A stretch of 64,000 bases of DNA from Desulfoglaeba alkanexedens ALDC (GCF_005377625.1 NZ_CP040098.1:1543501-1607500); one strand, 5' to 3'. Shown: positions 27,536-37,747, numbered from the stretch's first letter. Notes: generated by a model not told the origin, from the sequence alone. Numbers and translations: made by a program.

Positions 27536-29194
27536 GTGGATCGAGCTCAAGTGGTCCTCACCGGAAGACGGCCGAGGCCGCTCACCATCGTGATCATGGA
27601 TGGGATCGGCTATTCGGAGTACACGGAAGGAAACGCGGTGGCCGAAGGCTACACGCCGCACCTGGACTGGTTGCTTGAGAACTGCCCGTATACGTTGCTT
27701 CGGGCCCATGGCACGGCGGTGGGGCTTCCTTCCGATGCGGACATGGGCAATTCGGAAGTGGGCCACAACGCCATCGGTGCGGGTCGGATCTACCCGCAGG
27801 GGGCAAGGCTGGTGAACGAAGCCATCGCTTCGGGCCGCCTTTTCCAAGGCGACACCTGGCGAAAGCTGATCGATTACTGCCGCCGCAACAACGGGACGCT
27901 CCACTTTATCGGCCTCTTATCAGACGGGAACGTCCACAGTCACATCGATCATCTCAAGGCCATGCTCCGCTGTGCTACGGAAGTGGAAAGACTTCCCCGC
28001 TGCCGCGTGCATATCCTCCTGGACGGAAGGGATGTGGGGGAAACATCCGCCCTCGATTATGTGATCCCTTTCGAAGAGTTTCTTCGGGAACTCAACGAGC
28101 GGACCGGTTCGGACGTGCGGATCGCCAGCGGCGGCGGGCGGATGAAGATCACCATGGACCGGTACGAGGCGGACTGGGGTATGGTGGCCCTGGGCTGGAA
28201 GACTCACGTGGCCGGAGAAGGGCGCGCCTTTCCTTCCGCCCGGGAAGCCATCGAAACCTATCGCCGCGAGAACCCCGGGGTGATCGATCAGGATCTGCCC
28301 CCTTTCGTGATCGCCGATGCTTCCGGGCCCGTAGGTCCTATAAGGGACGGCGATTCGGTGATCTTTTTCAATTACCGGGGAGATCGGGCCATCGAAATCA
28401 GCCGGGCCTTCGAAGAAGATGATTTCGACAAATTCCCTCGCGAGCCCCGACCGAAGGTGGCCTACGCCGGTATGATGGAATATGATGGGGATCTGCACAT
28501 TCCAAAGAATTACCTCGTGTCACCCCCACACATCCAGCAGTCCATGGCTGAACTGCTCTGCGAGCGGGGTATTCGCCAGCTCGCCATCAGTGAAACCCAG
28601 AAATTCGGTCACGTGACCTATTTCTGGAACGGCAACCGATCGGGGAAGTTCAACCCGGATCTTGAGGAATACATCGAAATTCCATCGGATGCGGTGCCCT
28701 TCGAACAGCGGCCCTGGATGAAAGCCGCGGAAATCACCGACCGGGTCATAGAGGAGATCCTTTCAGGCCGTTTCGACTTCATACGCCTCAACTACCCCAA
28801 CGGCGATATGGTAGGTCACACCGGGGTCTACCAGGCGGCGCATATCGCTGTGGAAGTGGTGGACCTGTGCGTCGGCCGCGTCATGAAGGCCGTCGAAAAA
28901 GCGGGCGGTATCCTCATCGTGACGGCCGATCATGGAAACGCCGAAGAAATGTTCGAACGGGACGAGAAGACAGGAAAGGTGAAGCTCCATGCCGACGGGC
29001 GGCCCAAGGCCAAGACGGCCCACACGCTGAACCCCGTGTGGTTCATCGTCTACGACCCGGAGGGAAAGGGAACGTTGAGAATCAACGACAGAGTCCCCCA
29101 TCCCGGGCTCACCAACATCGCCGCTACCTGTTTCCAACTCCTCGGCCTGGAGCCGCCCGAGTTCTACGATCCGCCTCTGCTGCTGGTCAGCTGA
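27536..29194 (+). CDS. gpmI: 2,3-bisphosphoglycerate-independent phosphoglycerate mutase
   Basis: The enzyme interconverts 3- and 2-phosphoglycerate in glycolysis and gluconeogenesis using two Mn ions. Metal and active-site motifs are complete: VIMDGIGYSEY, the serine nucleophile in SDADMGNSEVGHNAIGAGR, LLDGRDVGETSA, RLNYPNGDMVGHTG and VTADHGNAEEM. GTG at 27536 with AGGAAA upstream is the start; 552 residues, within the family range. It stands alone, converging on the CarS-phosphoesterase gene. Confidence 0.95.
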   Translation: MDRAQVVLTGRRPRPLTIVIMDGIGYSEYTEGNAVAEGYTPHLDWLLENCPYTLLRAHGTAVGLPSDADMGNSEVGHNAIGAGRIYPQGARLVNEAIASGRLFQGDTWRKLIDYCRRNNGTLHFIGLLSDGNVHSHIDHLKAMLRCATEVERLPRCRVHILLDGRDVGETSALDYVIPFEEFLRELNERTGSDVRIASGGGRMKITMDRYEADWGMVALGWKTHVAGEGRAFPSAREAIETYRRENPGVIDQDLPPFVIADASGPVGPIRDGDSVIFFNYRGDRAIEISRAFEEDDFDKFPREPRPKVAYAGMMEYDGDLHIPKNYLVSPPHIQQSMAELLCERGIRQLAISETQKFGHVTYFWNGNRSGKFNPDLEEYIEIPSDAVPFEQRPWMKAAEITDRVIEEILSGRFDFIRLNYPNGDMVGHTGVYQAAHIAVEVVDLCVGRVMKAVEKAGGILIVTADHGNAEEMFERDEKTGKVKLHADGRPKAKTAHTLNPVWFIVYDPEGKGTLRINDRVPHPGLTNIAATCFQLLGLEPPEFYDPPLLLVS

Positions 29195-29261
29195 AGCGGG
29201 AACGGCCCGGCAAGCGTTGGGCATTGCATCCGGCGGCGGACCGGCAGGGGCTGCCGGCGCA

Positions 29262-30659
29262 TCAGGCGTTCCGTCTACGAAGCGTGATATGAACCACTTC
29301 GCCGAAGGTCCGAAATCGGACCGGTGTTCCCGACACCCCCGCACCGGCGGTAGTGAAACCGACCATGCCGCCGTGATACCAGACCCCTTCGCTGGTGAAA
29401 CGCGGGGCGCGGCTGTGAGTGAAAAGGGGACCGATTTTCGGGAGCTGGATCTGCCCGGCGTGGGTATGGCCGCACAGATAGAGGCGGCAGCCGCGACGGG
29501 CCGCTTTTTTGTAAATTTCCGGGGTGTGGGCCAAGAGAATCATGAACTCGCCGGGCGGAACGAGCGATGTGGCCAGTTCCAGATCGTCGCATTGGAAATA
29601 ATGTGGATCGTCGACGCCGGCGATCCAGAGCTTCGCCCCCGAGCGTTCCACGGCGTGGGCATCGTTGATGAGGAACCGCACGCCCTGTTTTTCCAGGGGG
29701 TCGAGGATTTCCGTGCAGTCGTGATTGCCGAGAACGCTCAGGATGCCGTCGCGGGCGGCGATCCGGGGGATCAGCCGGGCCATCTGGTCGAGCGCCACGT
29801 TGAAGGGGCCGACGTTTTCCATGCGATAGTCGCCTCCAAGCAGGCAAAGGTCCGTCGGGTTTGCCGAAACAATATCAGCGAGTCGTTCGGTCAGTCCTTC
29901 CAGGCCGTCCAGGTGAAGATCCGAAAGAAAGAGGAGGGTATAGCCGTCGAACTCACCGGGCAGATCTGGAAAATGGAAGATCAGGCGCCGGAGGCGGACG
30001 TCACGGGCGTTGCGTTTTCCTCGTTCGTAAGCCCCCACGAGCTGCAGGGCCGACTTGAGTGCGAAATGATAGAGAATGGCGTCTTCGAAGTTGATCAGTC
30101 GGTGCCAGGGGTTGGAACGGATCTGGCAAGCGCGCAGCTCCCTCAGGCGGACCCGGGAACGCACGCGCCGCGGATAGGCTTCGTGAGGTTTCGAAAGCAG
30201 GATGTGCTTGAAAAGAAAGGAGCCCGCCCAGGCCGTGACGCTGAACGCCGCGACCAGCACGGCGACGCCGAAGTACCCGATCGGGTACTGCGCCGAGAAA
30301 ATGAAAAACGGAAAGAGACCCTCGAACACCTGATCCAGGCCCGCCACCGTGGTGCCGCTCGGCCGGCCCAGGCGCCTCTTGATGAAGCTCGAAAGCAGGT
30401 CGCCGGCCATGCTGAGGACCGCCGCCGAAAATCCGATCCACAGGGTGAATCCGAGGAGCGGGCCGAGCGCCGTGCCCAGCACGACGGCCCCCGCCGTTCC
30501 GCGCAGGGTCTTGTGCGGCCCGAACAACGGCCGTCCGTCCAGAAAGTTCCTTCCCCCATCCAGAGGCGCATTCCAGCGGTCTTCCAGGAAATGGGATAGC
30601 AGTGGAGGCGCGAAATTTACGGCGAGCAGGAAAAAGAGAATCTTCAGTTCAAGCCACAA
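29262..30659 (-). CDS. CDP-archaeol synthase-like membrane domain fused to metallophosphoesterase
   Basis: Residues about 1-165 form a hydrophobic CarS/CdsA-like domain (RNFLDGRPLFGPHKTLRGTAGAVV, MAGDLLSSFIKRRLGRPSG, LDQVFEGLFP), related to enzymes that add CDP to lipid headgroup precursors. Residues about 240-450 are a calcineurin-type phosphoesterase with FLSDLHLD, GGDYRME, VLGNHDC, LLAHTPEI and GHTHAGQI, most like YkuE or LpxH-like lipid phosphodiesterases. One continuous 465-residue frame joins them. A role in phospholipid or lipid A turnover is an inference. The pairing in one polypeptide is unusual to me. Confidence 0.8.
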   Translation of the reverse strand: MWLELKILFFLLAVNFAPPLLSHFLEDRWNAPLDGGRNFLDGRPLFGPHKTLRGTAGAVVLGTALGPLLGFTLWIGFSAAVLSMAGDLLSSFIKRRLGRPSGTTVAGLDQVFEGLFPFFIFSAQYPIGYFGVAVLVAAFSVTAWAGSFLFKHILLSKPHEAYPRRVRSRVRLRELRACQIRSNPWHRLINFEDAILYHFALKSALQLVGAYERGKRNARDVRLRRLIFHFPDLPGEFDGYTLLFLSDLHLDGLEGLTERLADIVSANPTDLCLLGGDYRMENVGPFNVALDQMARLIPRIAARDGILSVLGNHDCTEILDPLEKQGVRFLINDAHAVERSGAKLWIAGVDDPHYFQCDDLELATSLVPPGEFMILLAHTPEIYKKAARRGCRLYLCGHTHAGQIQLPKIGPLFTHSRAPRFTSEGVWYHGGMVGFTTAGAGVSGTPVRFRTFGEVVHITLRRRNA

Positions 30660-30881
30660 CGGTGGTTGTTCTCCCTGTGAGAGTCGTCACAAGGCGCTGG
30701 GAGGTTTCAGGGAATCTTCGGGGCCTTGCCGGAGGTTCCCGGTTTTCGTCGTTTTGGAGCACGTAAACGGCGGGTGCCGTGTTGTCAAGAGGACTTTTGG
30801 CGGAAAGCGGCGGCAAGGAGGAACCAGGGTGACGACTGAAAAGCGGAGGCGGTTTCACGCATCAGGGGGAAAGGAGGTCCC

Positions 30882-31613
30882 ATGAGGAAGTTGCTGGTGA
30901 TGAAAGTCGGAAGCACCTTCGAGTGGCTGCGCTCGGCGAAGGGTGATTTCGAGGATTGGATCTTGCGCGGCTTGAAGGTGAACGGCAGCCGGGTCCATGT
31001 CCTGGATGTTCGCAAACATGAAGGGTTTCCGCCCTGGGAGGCCGTTTGCGGCGTCGTGGTCACCGGGTCTCACGCCATGGTGACCGATCATCACGACTGG
31101 AGCGAGCGAACGGCCGCATGGTTGAAGGGCGCCGTGGATCGGAACCTGCCGGTCCTCGGGATCTGTTACGGCCACCAGCTCTTGGCCTACGCCTTGGGGG
31201 GAACGGTCGGGGACAATCCCAGGGGCATGGAATTCGGGACCGTGCTTGTAAGCCTGGAACCGGAAGCCGCCGCCGATCCCCTTTTTGCCGGTCTTCCCCG
31301 GCGGTTTGACGCTCATGTCTCCCACACTCAGTCGGTGCTCCGACTTCCGCCGGGAGCGAGACGGCTCGCCTGTAGCGCCGGCGAACCCAACCAGGCTTTT
31401 GTGGTGGGAGACCGGGCCTGGGGTGTTCAGTTTCATCCGGAGTTTGATGCGACGGTCGTTATCGAGTATATCAAGACGTCTCGGGAACCCCTGGAAGTGC
31501 AGGGGGTGAACGTGGACGCCTTGGCGGCGGCCGTCCGCGAAACGCCCCACGCTGGTGAGGTGCTGGAGCGTTTTTCGCGGCTCGTCCCGGGCTGCCGCGA
31601 CGATTCGGCTTGA
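30882..31613 (+). CDS. Class I glutamine amidotransferase domain protein
   Basis: The 243-residue protein has the GATase1 nucleophile elbow [16 protein letters not shown] and the His-Glu pair in [10 protein letters not shown], so the triad is complete. It lacks any synthase domain and resembles stand-alone GMP-synthase-like amidotransferases. These hydrolyse glutamine or gamma-glutamyl compounds; the acceptor is unknown. ATG at 30882 has AAGGAGG four bases upstream. It precedes glnS by 92 bases in the same direction. Confidence 0.85.
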   Translation: MRKLLVMKVGSTFEWLRSAKGDFEDWILRGLKVNGSRVHVLDVRKHEGFPPWEAVCGVVVTGSHAMVTDHHDWSERTAAWLKGAVDRNLPVLGICYGHQLLAYALGGTVGDNPRGMEFGTVLVSLEPEAAADPLFAGLPRRFDAHVSHTQSVLRLPPGARRLACSAGEPNQAFVVGDRAWGVQFHPEFDATVVIEYIKTSREPLEVQGVNVDALAAAVRETPHAGEVLERFSRLVPGCRDDSA

Positions 31614-31705
31614 TTTCCAATCATCCCCGGGGGGTTTTCCGAGAAAAGGCGTTGGCAGGTTCTTTCTTGAAAAGTCTGTCCCGTTTTCCGCCAGGAGTTC
31701 CGTTT

Positions 31706-33403
31706 ATGACCCAGCAAAACTTCGTCACGCCTCCCAACTTCATCAAGGCTATCATCGAAGAAGACCTCAAGTCCGGAAAATACGGCGGCCGGGTTCATAC
31801 TCGGTTTCCTCCGGAACCCAACGGCTATCTTCACATCGGCCATGCCAAGTCCATCTGCCTGAATTTTGGTTTGGCGGCGGAATACGGGGGGCTGTGCAAT
31901 CTCCGTTTCGACGACACCAATCCCAGTAAGGAAGAAGTGGAGTACGTGGAATCGATCCAGGAGGACGTGCGTTGGCTGGGTTTCGACTGGGGCGACCGAT
32001 TGTACTATGCGTCGGATTATTTCGAACGGCTGTATGAGCACGCGGTTCGGCTGATCGAGAAAGGCAAGGCTTACGTGGACAGTCTGAGTTCCGAAGAAAT
32101 CCGCCGATACCGGGGAACGCTCACGGAGCCCGGCCGGGAAAGCCCCTATCGGAACCGGTCCGTGGAAGAAAACTTGGACCTCTTCGAACGCATGCGCGCG
32201 GGCGAGTTTCCGGACGGTGCTCACGTGTTGCGCGCCAAGATCGACATGGCTTCCCCGAATCTCAACCTTCGGGACCCCGTGATGTACCGGATCAAACACG
32301 AAGACCACCACCGGACCGGCAGCCGGTGGTGCGTTTACCCCATGTACGACTACGCCCACTGTGTCTCGGATTCCATCGAGGGCATCACCCATTCCATCTG
32401 CACGCTGGAATTCGAAGATCATCGGCCGCTTTACGACTGGTTTCTCGATGAGCTGGAGATCCATCACCCGCAGCAGATTGAGTTCGCGCGGCTGAACCTC
32501 ACCCGCACGGTGATGAGTAAACGCAAACTGCTGCGGCTCGTTCAGGAGGGCTTCGTCAACGGTTGGGACGACCCCAGGATGCCGACGCTACGAGGACTCC
32601 GGCGCCGGGGGTACACGCCCGAAGCCATCCGCAACTTCTGTGAAAAGATCGGCGTGGCCAAGCGGGACAGCATCGTGGACGTGGCACTCCTCGAGCATTG
32701 CCTGCGCGAAGACCTGAATAAGCGGGCTCCGCGGGCCATGGCGGTCCTTCGGCCTCTCAAGGTGACCCTCGTCGATTATCCGGAAGGCCGGGTGGAAGCA
32801 CTGGATGCGGTCAACAACCCAGAAGACGCGTCCATGGGCACGAGAAAGGTTCCCTTTTCCCGGGAGCTCTTCATCGAACGGGACGATTTTCGTGAAGATC
32901 CTCCCGGAAAGTTCTACCGGTTGGCTCCCGGCCGCGAGGTGCGTCTCCGCTATGGCTATTACATCACCTGTGTGGACGTGGTGAAGGACGGAACAACGGG
33001 GGAGGTGAAGGAAATCCTTTGCACTCATGACCCGGAAACCCGGGGGGGGTGGTCGTCCGACGGGAGAAAGGTCAAAGGAACCATCCACTGGGTTTCGGCG
33101 CCTCACGCGGTGGAAGCCGTTGTGCGGCTGTACGATCACCTCTTTTTGAAGGAAAATCCGGCGGACGTGGCCGAAGGGGAAGATTTTGTGAACTATATCA
33201 ACCCCAGGTCCATGGAAGTGCTGAAAGGATGCCGGGTGGAACCCTCCCTGGCCGACCCCGGACCGGGAGTCACCTACCAGTTCGAACGCCTGGGGTACTT
33301 CTGCGCGGATTTGATGGATTCTCGACCGGGTGCCCCGGTGTTCAATCGAGCGGTATCGCTTCGGGACACCTGGGCGAAAATTGAAAAGTCCGGTAACGTC
33401 TGA
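31706..33403 (+). CDS. glnS: Glutaminyl-tRNA synthetase
   Basis: GlnRS charges tRNA-Gln with glutamine. The class I signatures are present as [16 protein letters not shown] and [11 protein letters not shown], together with [14 protein letters not shown] and the beta-barrel anticodon-binding domain in the second half ([20 protein letters not shown] ... [12 protein letters not shown]). Length 565 residues is normal. ATG at 31706 has CAGGAG upstream; an in-frame upstream ATG overlaps the GATase gene and lacks family support. Confidence 0.96.
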   Translation: MTQQNFVTPPNFIKAIIEEDLKSGKYGGRVHTRFPPEPNGYLHIGHAKSICLNFGLAAEYGGLCNLRFDDTNPSKEEVEYVESIQEDVRWLGFDWGDRLYYASDYFERLYEHAVRLIEKGKAYVDSLSSEEIRRYRGTLTEPGRESPYRNRSVEENLDLFERMRAGEFPDGAHVLRAKIDMASPNLNLRDPVMYRIKHEDHHRTGSRWCVYPMYDYAHCVSDSIEGITHSICTLEFEDHRPLYDWFLDELEIHHPQQIEFARLNLTRTVMSKRKLLRLVQEGFVNGWDDPRMPTLRGLRRRGYTPEAIRNFCEKIGVAKRDSIVDVALLEHCLREDLNKRAPRAMAVLRPLKVTLVDYPEGRVEALDAVNNPEDASMGTRKVPFSRELFIERDDFREDPPGKFYRLAPGREVRLRYGYYITCVDVVKDGTTGEVKEILCTHDPETRGGWSSDGRKVKGTIHWVSAPHAVEAVVRLYDHLFLKENPADVAEGEDFVNYINPRSMEVLKGCRVEPSLADPGPGVTYQFERLGYFCADLMDSRPGAPVFNRAVSLRDTWAKIEKSGNV

Positions 33404-33475
33404 ACAGATGATCCGTGCCGGCCTCCGGGATCGGTGACCGTGGATTGCGTGGATTCAGACTCACAAGGAAAGACC

Positions 33476-34033
33476 ATGAGAAACGGGTTGAAGCCTGTCC
33501 TTTTCGTCTGCCTGGGTCTCGTCATCGGCTTTCCGCTCTTCAGCCTTTCCTACTACACCATGGTCCGCACATCGACGCCGCGGTTCTGTGCGAGCTGCCA
33601 TGAAATTCGATTCGCTTACAATACCTGGAAGACGTCCACTCACGTGAACAACGCCCAAGGGTTCGTGGCCGACTGCATGGACTGCCACCTGCCGGCACCC
33701 CAGGATACCATGGAATTTTTCTACGCCAAGACCGCTCACGGCATCAAAGACATCGTCGTCCACTTCATGGAAGGAGCGGAAGCCTACGATCACGAAAAAG
33801 AGCGGGAAGCCGCCTATGCGGGCATAAAAAACGCCCAATGCCGGAAATGTCATCGAAACCTCCTATACATTCCAGACAAGCGGGGGGCCATGCTGGCTCA
33901 CCGTGCCGTCCTATACCCCATGCCGGGTTACGAGAAACGGTGTGTGGACTGCCACCGGGATCTGGTCCATAACCCGCGCGGCCACTATGCCTACAAGCAG
34001 TATGAGCGTCCTTATCGCGGTTTGGGGCTGTAG
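33476..34033 (+). CDS. Tetraheme cytochrome c of the NapC/NirT/NrfH family
   Basis: This 185-residue protein has an N-terminal membrane anchor (LKPVLFVCLGLVIGFPLFSLSYY) and four CxxCH heme sites: CASCH, CMDCH, CRKCH and CVDCH. The family takes electrons from menaquinol in the inner membrane and passes them to a periplasmic reductase. The octaheme gene starts 49 bases downstream, so the pair forms a membrane-anchored quinol-oxidising complex. ATG at 33476 follows AAGGAAAG. Confidence 0.92.
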   Translation: MRNGLKPVLFVCLGLVIGFPLFSLSYYTMVRTSTPRFCASCHEIRFAYNTWKTSTHVNNAQGFVADCMDCHLPAPQDTMEFFYAKTAHGIKDIVVHFMEGAEAYDHEKEREAAYAGIKNAQCRKCHRNLLYIPDKRGAMLAHRAVLYPMPGYEKRCVDCHRDLVHNPRGHYAYKQYERPYRGLGL

Positions 34034-34082
34034 GAGGTTTGCTGCAGGCATGTTTTGAAGAACGAAGAGGAGGGGCGGTCCG

Positions 34083-35480
34083 ATGAAAAGGTACCGTGGC
34101 TTGTGGATCTTTTTGGGAATTTTGGGGGTGCTTGTGCCGGCGGGGCGGGGCGCGGCCGCGGAAGATGCGGCGGTCAATCAGCCCAAGGCGAAGGAGTTTC
34201 GGATCGAGCGGAGCATGCCCAAGGAGGCGGTCGCTTGCCTGGACTGCCATCGCCGGGAGAGCCCGGGCATTTTCACGGACTGGGCTTATAGTCGGCATGC
34301 GAGCGCCAACATCACGTGCCTGGATTGCCATCAGGCCGAGGAAGTGGACCCGGATGTGAGCCAGGGCCATTACAAGCAGTACGAACGTTCGGAGGTTCCT
34401 TACAGCACCAAGGAATACCGGGTGCCGGTAGCCGGCGTGGTGACCCCGAAGGATTGCTCCCGGTGCCACCCGGACGAGGCGAAGCAGTACGAAAGGAGCA
34501 AGCACGCAAACACCGTCGAGATCATCTGGAAAATCGACCCTTGGCTGAACGACGGCATGAACAGTGTGGGAGAACGTATTTCAGGCTGCTATCATTGCCA
34601 CGGCACGGTGCTTAAGATGAAGGACGGTGCGCTGGATCCCGAAACCTGGCCCAACGTCGGGGTCGGGCGAATCAACCTGGACGGAAGTAAGGGCAGCTGC
34701 ACCAGCTGTCACACACGCCACCGGTTTTCCGTCATGGAAGCCCGCAAACCGGAAGCCTGCGGCCAATGCCACCTGGGGCCGGACCACCCCCAGATCGAAA
34801 TCTACATGGAGTCGAAGCACGGTGACATTTATACCGCCTTCGGCGACCAGTACAACTGGAACGCCGCTCCAGGGACCTGGACTCCTGGCGTGGATTTCCG
34901 GGGGCCCACCTGCGCCTCGTGCCACATGTCCGGAGCCGGTACCGTACTCACCAGCCACGACGTGACCGAGCGGCTGTCGTGGGAAACACAGGCGCCCCTC
35001 ACCGTCCGGCCTTCCGATTTCGCGGCCTTTCCGGCCAAGACCAACTGGGAGGTTGAGCGGGAAAAGATGACGGCGATCTGCATGCAGTGCCATGGAAAAA
35101 CCTGGGTCGACGACCACTACTCCAAGTTGGATCTTGTGGTCCAGGAATACAACGATATGTATTTCACCCCCGCCAAGAAGGTGCTGGACCAACTCTACGA
35201 AAAGGGGCTGCTGGACAAGACACGCTTTTTCGACGAACGCCTGGAGGTGGAATATTACGAACTCTGGCACCACGAAGGCCGGCGCGCCCGAATGGGCACC
35301 GCCATGATGGCCCCGGACTACGCCTGGTGGCACGGCTTCTATGAGTGCAAGAAGCGTTATAATAATTATATGGAAGAAGCCCGGCGTCTCCTGGAAACCG
35401 GCCGGAAGGCCTTCCGGGCTGAAGATTTCCCCAACGCCACGGGGCCCACTACCAAGCCGGCGGAGGTATTCGGAAAATAG
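34083..35480 (+). CDS. Octaheme hydroxylamine-oxidoreductase-like cytochrome c
   Basis: After a signal peptide (LWIFLGILGVLVPAGRGAAA) the 465-residue protein has eight CxxCH sites: CLDCH, CLDCH, CSRCH, CYHCH, CTSCH, CGQCH, CASCH and CMQCH. Heme number and a helical C-terminus (FFDERLEVEYYELWHHEGRRA, PDYAWWHGFYECKKRYNNYMEEAR) fit the HAO family. Paired with a NapC/NrfH-like donor, it is more likely a reductase (nitrite or hydroxylamine to ammonium) as proposed for epsilon-Hao proteins. Whether the cross-linking tyrosine of oxidative HAO is present cannot be judged by eye. Confidence 0.88.
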   Translation: MKRYRGLWIFLGILGVLVPAGRGAAAEDAAVNQPKAKEFRIERSMPKEAVACLDCHRRESPGIFTDWAYSRHASANITCLDCHQAEEVDPDVSQGHYKQYERSEVPYSTKEYRVPVAGVVTPKDCSRCHPDEAKQYERSKHANTVEIIWKIDPWLNDGMNSVGERISGCYHCHGTVLKMKDGALDPETWPNVGVGRINLDGSKGSCTSCHTRHRFSVMEARKPEACGQCHLGPDHPQIEIYMESKHGDIYTAFGDQYNWNAAPGTWTPGVDFRGPTCASCHMSGAGTVLTSHDVTERLSWETQAPLTVRPSDFAAFPAKTNWEVEREKMTAICMQCHGKTWVDDHYSKLDLVVQEYNDMYFTPAKKVLDQLYEKGLLDKTRFFDERLEVEYYELWHHEGRRARMGTAMMAPDYAWWHGFYECKKRYNNYMEEARRLLETGRKAFRAEDFPNATGPTTKPAEVFGK

Positions 35481-35612
35481 GTCACAGTCCGCGCGGATCG
35501 ATCGCCGGCCGGTCCGGGAAGCACACGCCGGTGACCAGGAGGGAATCAAAATCCCCGACTGGAATCAGGCCCGGATCGGCGACCTGGTGGAAACTTACCG
35601 GTAGGATTCCAG

Positions 35613-36467
35613 CTAACGGCTGACCCAGAGCGCTCCCTCATCCAGTTCCTTCAGCAGCCTGGAACTGCACGACCCTGAAAGCCAGCCCTTCCCCCCGGTT
35701 CCGCCCCGGCCGACCGCCACCACGGCGCAGTTTTCTGTCTTGGCCTCCGCCAGGATGGCTTCCGAGACATTCCTGGCGACGGCCAGGCGCTTTTCAATGC
35801 GCTCCGGCGGTAATCGGTGTTCGAGGAGCATTTTCTCCGCCGTTTCCAGGATCTCACTTTCCCCGGCCGCACGGTGGGGGGCGACGTGCAGCAGGATGAT
35901 GCGATGGTCGGGATCCTCATTCAGCATATATCCCACATGGTCGGCCATCCGAAGGCTGGGCTCCGATCCGTCCGTGCACAGGAGCACATGGCGGCGGTCG
36001 GGATTGATCTGGCGGCAGATCCAGACGGGGAAGTCGATGGGATGGTCAAGGATCTGGCGGCTCATGCTGCTGGAAAGAAGGTTTTCGAAGAGGGCATAAC
36101 CTCGGCGCCCCAGGATCACGGCGTCGTAAAACCCTTTCCGGGCTTCCCGGATGATGTCTTTCACTGTGCCCATGCTTCTTACCGTCAGTTTCGTCCTCAC
36201 CTGCTCCTCGGAGAATCCCCGCGCGCAAAGAATATCCCGGGCTCCGGAGAGCGCCTGTTCCGCCAGGTTCAGGGTACTCGTGGAGACCTTGGGGCTCCAG
36301 GGGGCGGTTCCCGGAAGTCTCCCCGCACCCGGACTCGAAGAAGGGGGAGCCACATAAAAGAGGGTCAGGTGGAGGGATGATTTCATTCTGAAGAAGGTGC
36401 TCACGAACCGCGCTCCATAAAGGCAGCTTGTGTCATCGCTCACTGTCAGTAAAAGGTGCTTTTCCAC
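35613..36467 (-). CDS. Universal stress protein, two USP domains
   Basis: Two UspA folds lie in tandem (residues about 1-155 and 158-284). The second carries an ATP-binding-like run VVAVGRGGTGGKGWLSGSCSSRLL, approximating G-x2-G-x9-G-S; the first has VILGRRGYALFENLLSSSMSRQIL. Such proteins respond to starvation or energy stress; nothing more specific is supported. It converges on the HAO-like gene with a 132-bp spacer lacking other features. Confidence 0.86.
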   Translation of the reverse strand: MEKHLLLTVSDDTSCLYGARFVSTFFRMKSSLHLTLFYVAPPSSSPGAGRLPGTAPWSPKVSTSTLNLAEQALSGARDILCARGFSEEQVRTKLTVRSMGTVKDIIREARKGFYDAVILGRRGYALFENLLSSSMSRQILDHPIDFPVWICRQINPDRRHVLLCTDGSEPSLRMADHVGYMLNEDPDHRIILLHVAPHRAAGESEILETAEKMLLEHRLPPERIEKRLAVARNVSEAILAEAKTENCAVVAVGRGGTGGKGWLSGSCSSRLLKELDEGALWVSR

Positions 36468-36539
36468 GCTGTTTCCCTCCTTCTTCGGTCGCTGCGCCCG
36501 GATCTTGCCCGCCCTTGATGGCGGCTGGATCCTGCCCTT

Positions 36540-37166
36540 TCAGGCCTTCCGCTTCTTCAGAAGCGCTGCGATGCACCGGCGTTGCTCGCTATCGAAGAGG
36601 CGGGGCGGCTCCCGTTCGGGGGCGCTCCTGGATGCCCAGCGATCCAGAAGGGCGGCCAGGAAGGTCGCGATCCGGTCTTCGCTCCCTGGCGGCGGAGAAA
36701 CCTCCGCCAACGCCGGGCTGTGGTGAGCCGGGGCTTCCTGTGGAGCGGTTTCAAGCGGCGGCGCCTCTTCCACCGATTCCGCCCCCCTTTCCGCGGGAGC
36801 CAGTTTCTGAAAAAGATCCCGCATTTCCGCCGCGACTTCGCGCCATCCCCAGGCTTCGTAGATCTCTGCCAACGCCTCGAAGATCTCGGCGTTTCGCCCT
36901 AATTCCTCACGGGCCTTTTCCAGTTCTTCCAGAGCTTCGTCGATTTTTCCGAGGCGCCAGAGTGAGAGGCCGAGGAGGACCCGGGCGCGAAGATGAAGCG
37001 GGTGCAGAACCAGTCCTCTGCGGCAGACCTCGACGGCTTCTTCCCATTGATGCAGCATGTAAAGGCGTTCGGCGAGTTCCACGAACAGGGGCGAAATCGG
37101 ATCCCGATCCAGCACCTGGCGGTACCAGTTCAGGTCGGAGTTACAAGTGGGCTGATCGCCTGGCAT
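36540..37166 (-). CDS. TPR-repeat protein
   Basis: Residues about 20-125 form two to three tetratricopeptide repeats (SPLFVELAERLYMLHQWEEAVEVCRRGLVLHPLHLRARVLLG, LGKIDEALEELEKAREELG, EIFEALAEIYEAWGWREVAAEMRDLF). A proline/glutamate-rich linker and a short charged C-terminus follow. It is probably cytoplasmic, as no signal peptide is visible, and would mediate protein contacts. Partners are unknown. Confidence 0.75.
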   Translation of the reverse strand: MPGDQPTCNSDLNWYRQVLDRDPISPLFVELAERLYMLHQWEEAVEVCRRGLVLHPLHLRARVLLGLSLWRLGKIDEALEELEKAREELGRNAEIFEALAEIYEAWGWREVAAEMRDLFQKLAPAERGAESVEEAPPLETAPQEAPAHHSPALAEVSPPPGSEDRIATFLAALLDRWASRSAPEREPPRLFDSEQRRCIAALLKKRKA

Positions 37167-37224
37167 GGCTTCGATTCCCCCTTTCGAAGCAGGCCCAGCA
37201 AAGGATCGCCTATCCTCGCCGCCA

Positions 37225-37359
37225 TCACCATCCCATCCAGCGGCAAAGCACCCGCTCCTTCAAGAACTCGATCCGAGCCCGGTTGCGGGCATCCACATCG
37301 AGAACCAACGCCTTGAGTTCCTTGGCGGTATCGGGAAGTGCGGTCGCCTTCAAAACCAT
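37225..37359 (-). pseudogene. IS66 TnpC N-terminal fragment
   Basis: A 44-residue frame reads VLKATALPDTAKELKALVLD then VDARNRARIEFLKERV and stops. This matches the N-terminal leucine-zipper-like start of IS66-type TnpC transposases, by recollection of the family. It points opposite to the IS66 remnant at 41,033-41,732, so the two bracket the low-GC segment between them. Confidence 0.55.
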
Positions 37360-37603
37360 GGATGCACACTACCACGAAAGGCGCTCTTTGTATATGGATT
37401 CGAGCGATGACAGCTCACGGTAAACCGGTTCCCACAGTCGACGGCCCGCAAAAAGATGGGGTTCGCTGATCCACGGTGTTTTTCAAGATAGTTGTCATAC
37501 GAAGTCATGCCGCCCGGGTTGATGTTGCCGTGCGTTGGCATCAGTTGTTTGCTTTTTCCACAAGCCAATCCAATCGTCCCTTGACCGACAAGGAGGTAAA
37601 TGC

Positions 37604-37747
37604 ATGGAAAAGAACATAGGTACTTCAATCAATAAGATTTCTAGTGTCACGTACCAAGAAAAAACGTCAGAGTACTGGCGGTTCACCCCAGTTCCGCCCA
37701 ATGAGTCCGTGATTTCGCTTTTCGCGGAAGACGATAGGCCATATTAA
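37604..37747 (+). CDS. Possible small ORF, 47 residues
   Basis: ATG at 37604 has a full AAGGAGG seven bases upstream. The product starts MEKNIGTSINKISSVTYQEK and continues TSEYWRFTPVPPNE. Its last third lies antisense to the 3' end of the radical SAM gene. I do not recognise it; it may be the truncated start of a gene cut when the accessory segment arrived. The rest of 37,360-37,603 shows nothing. Confidence 0.3.
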   Translation: MEKNIGTSINKISSVTYQEKTSEYWRFTPVPPNESVISLFAEDDRPY

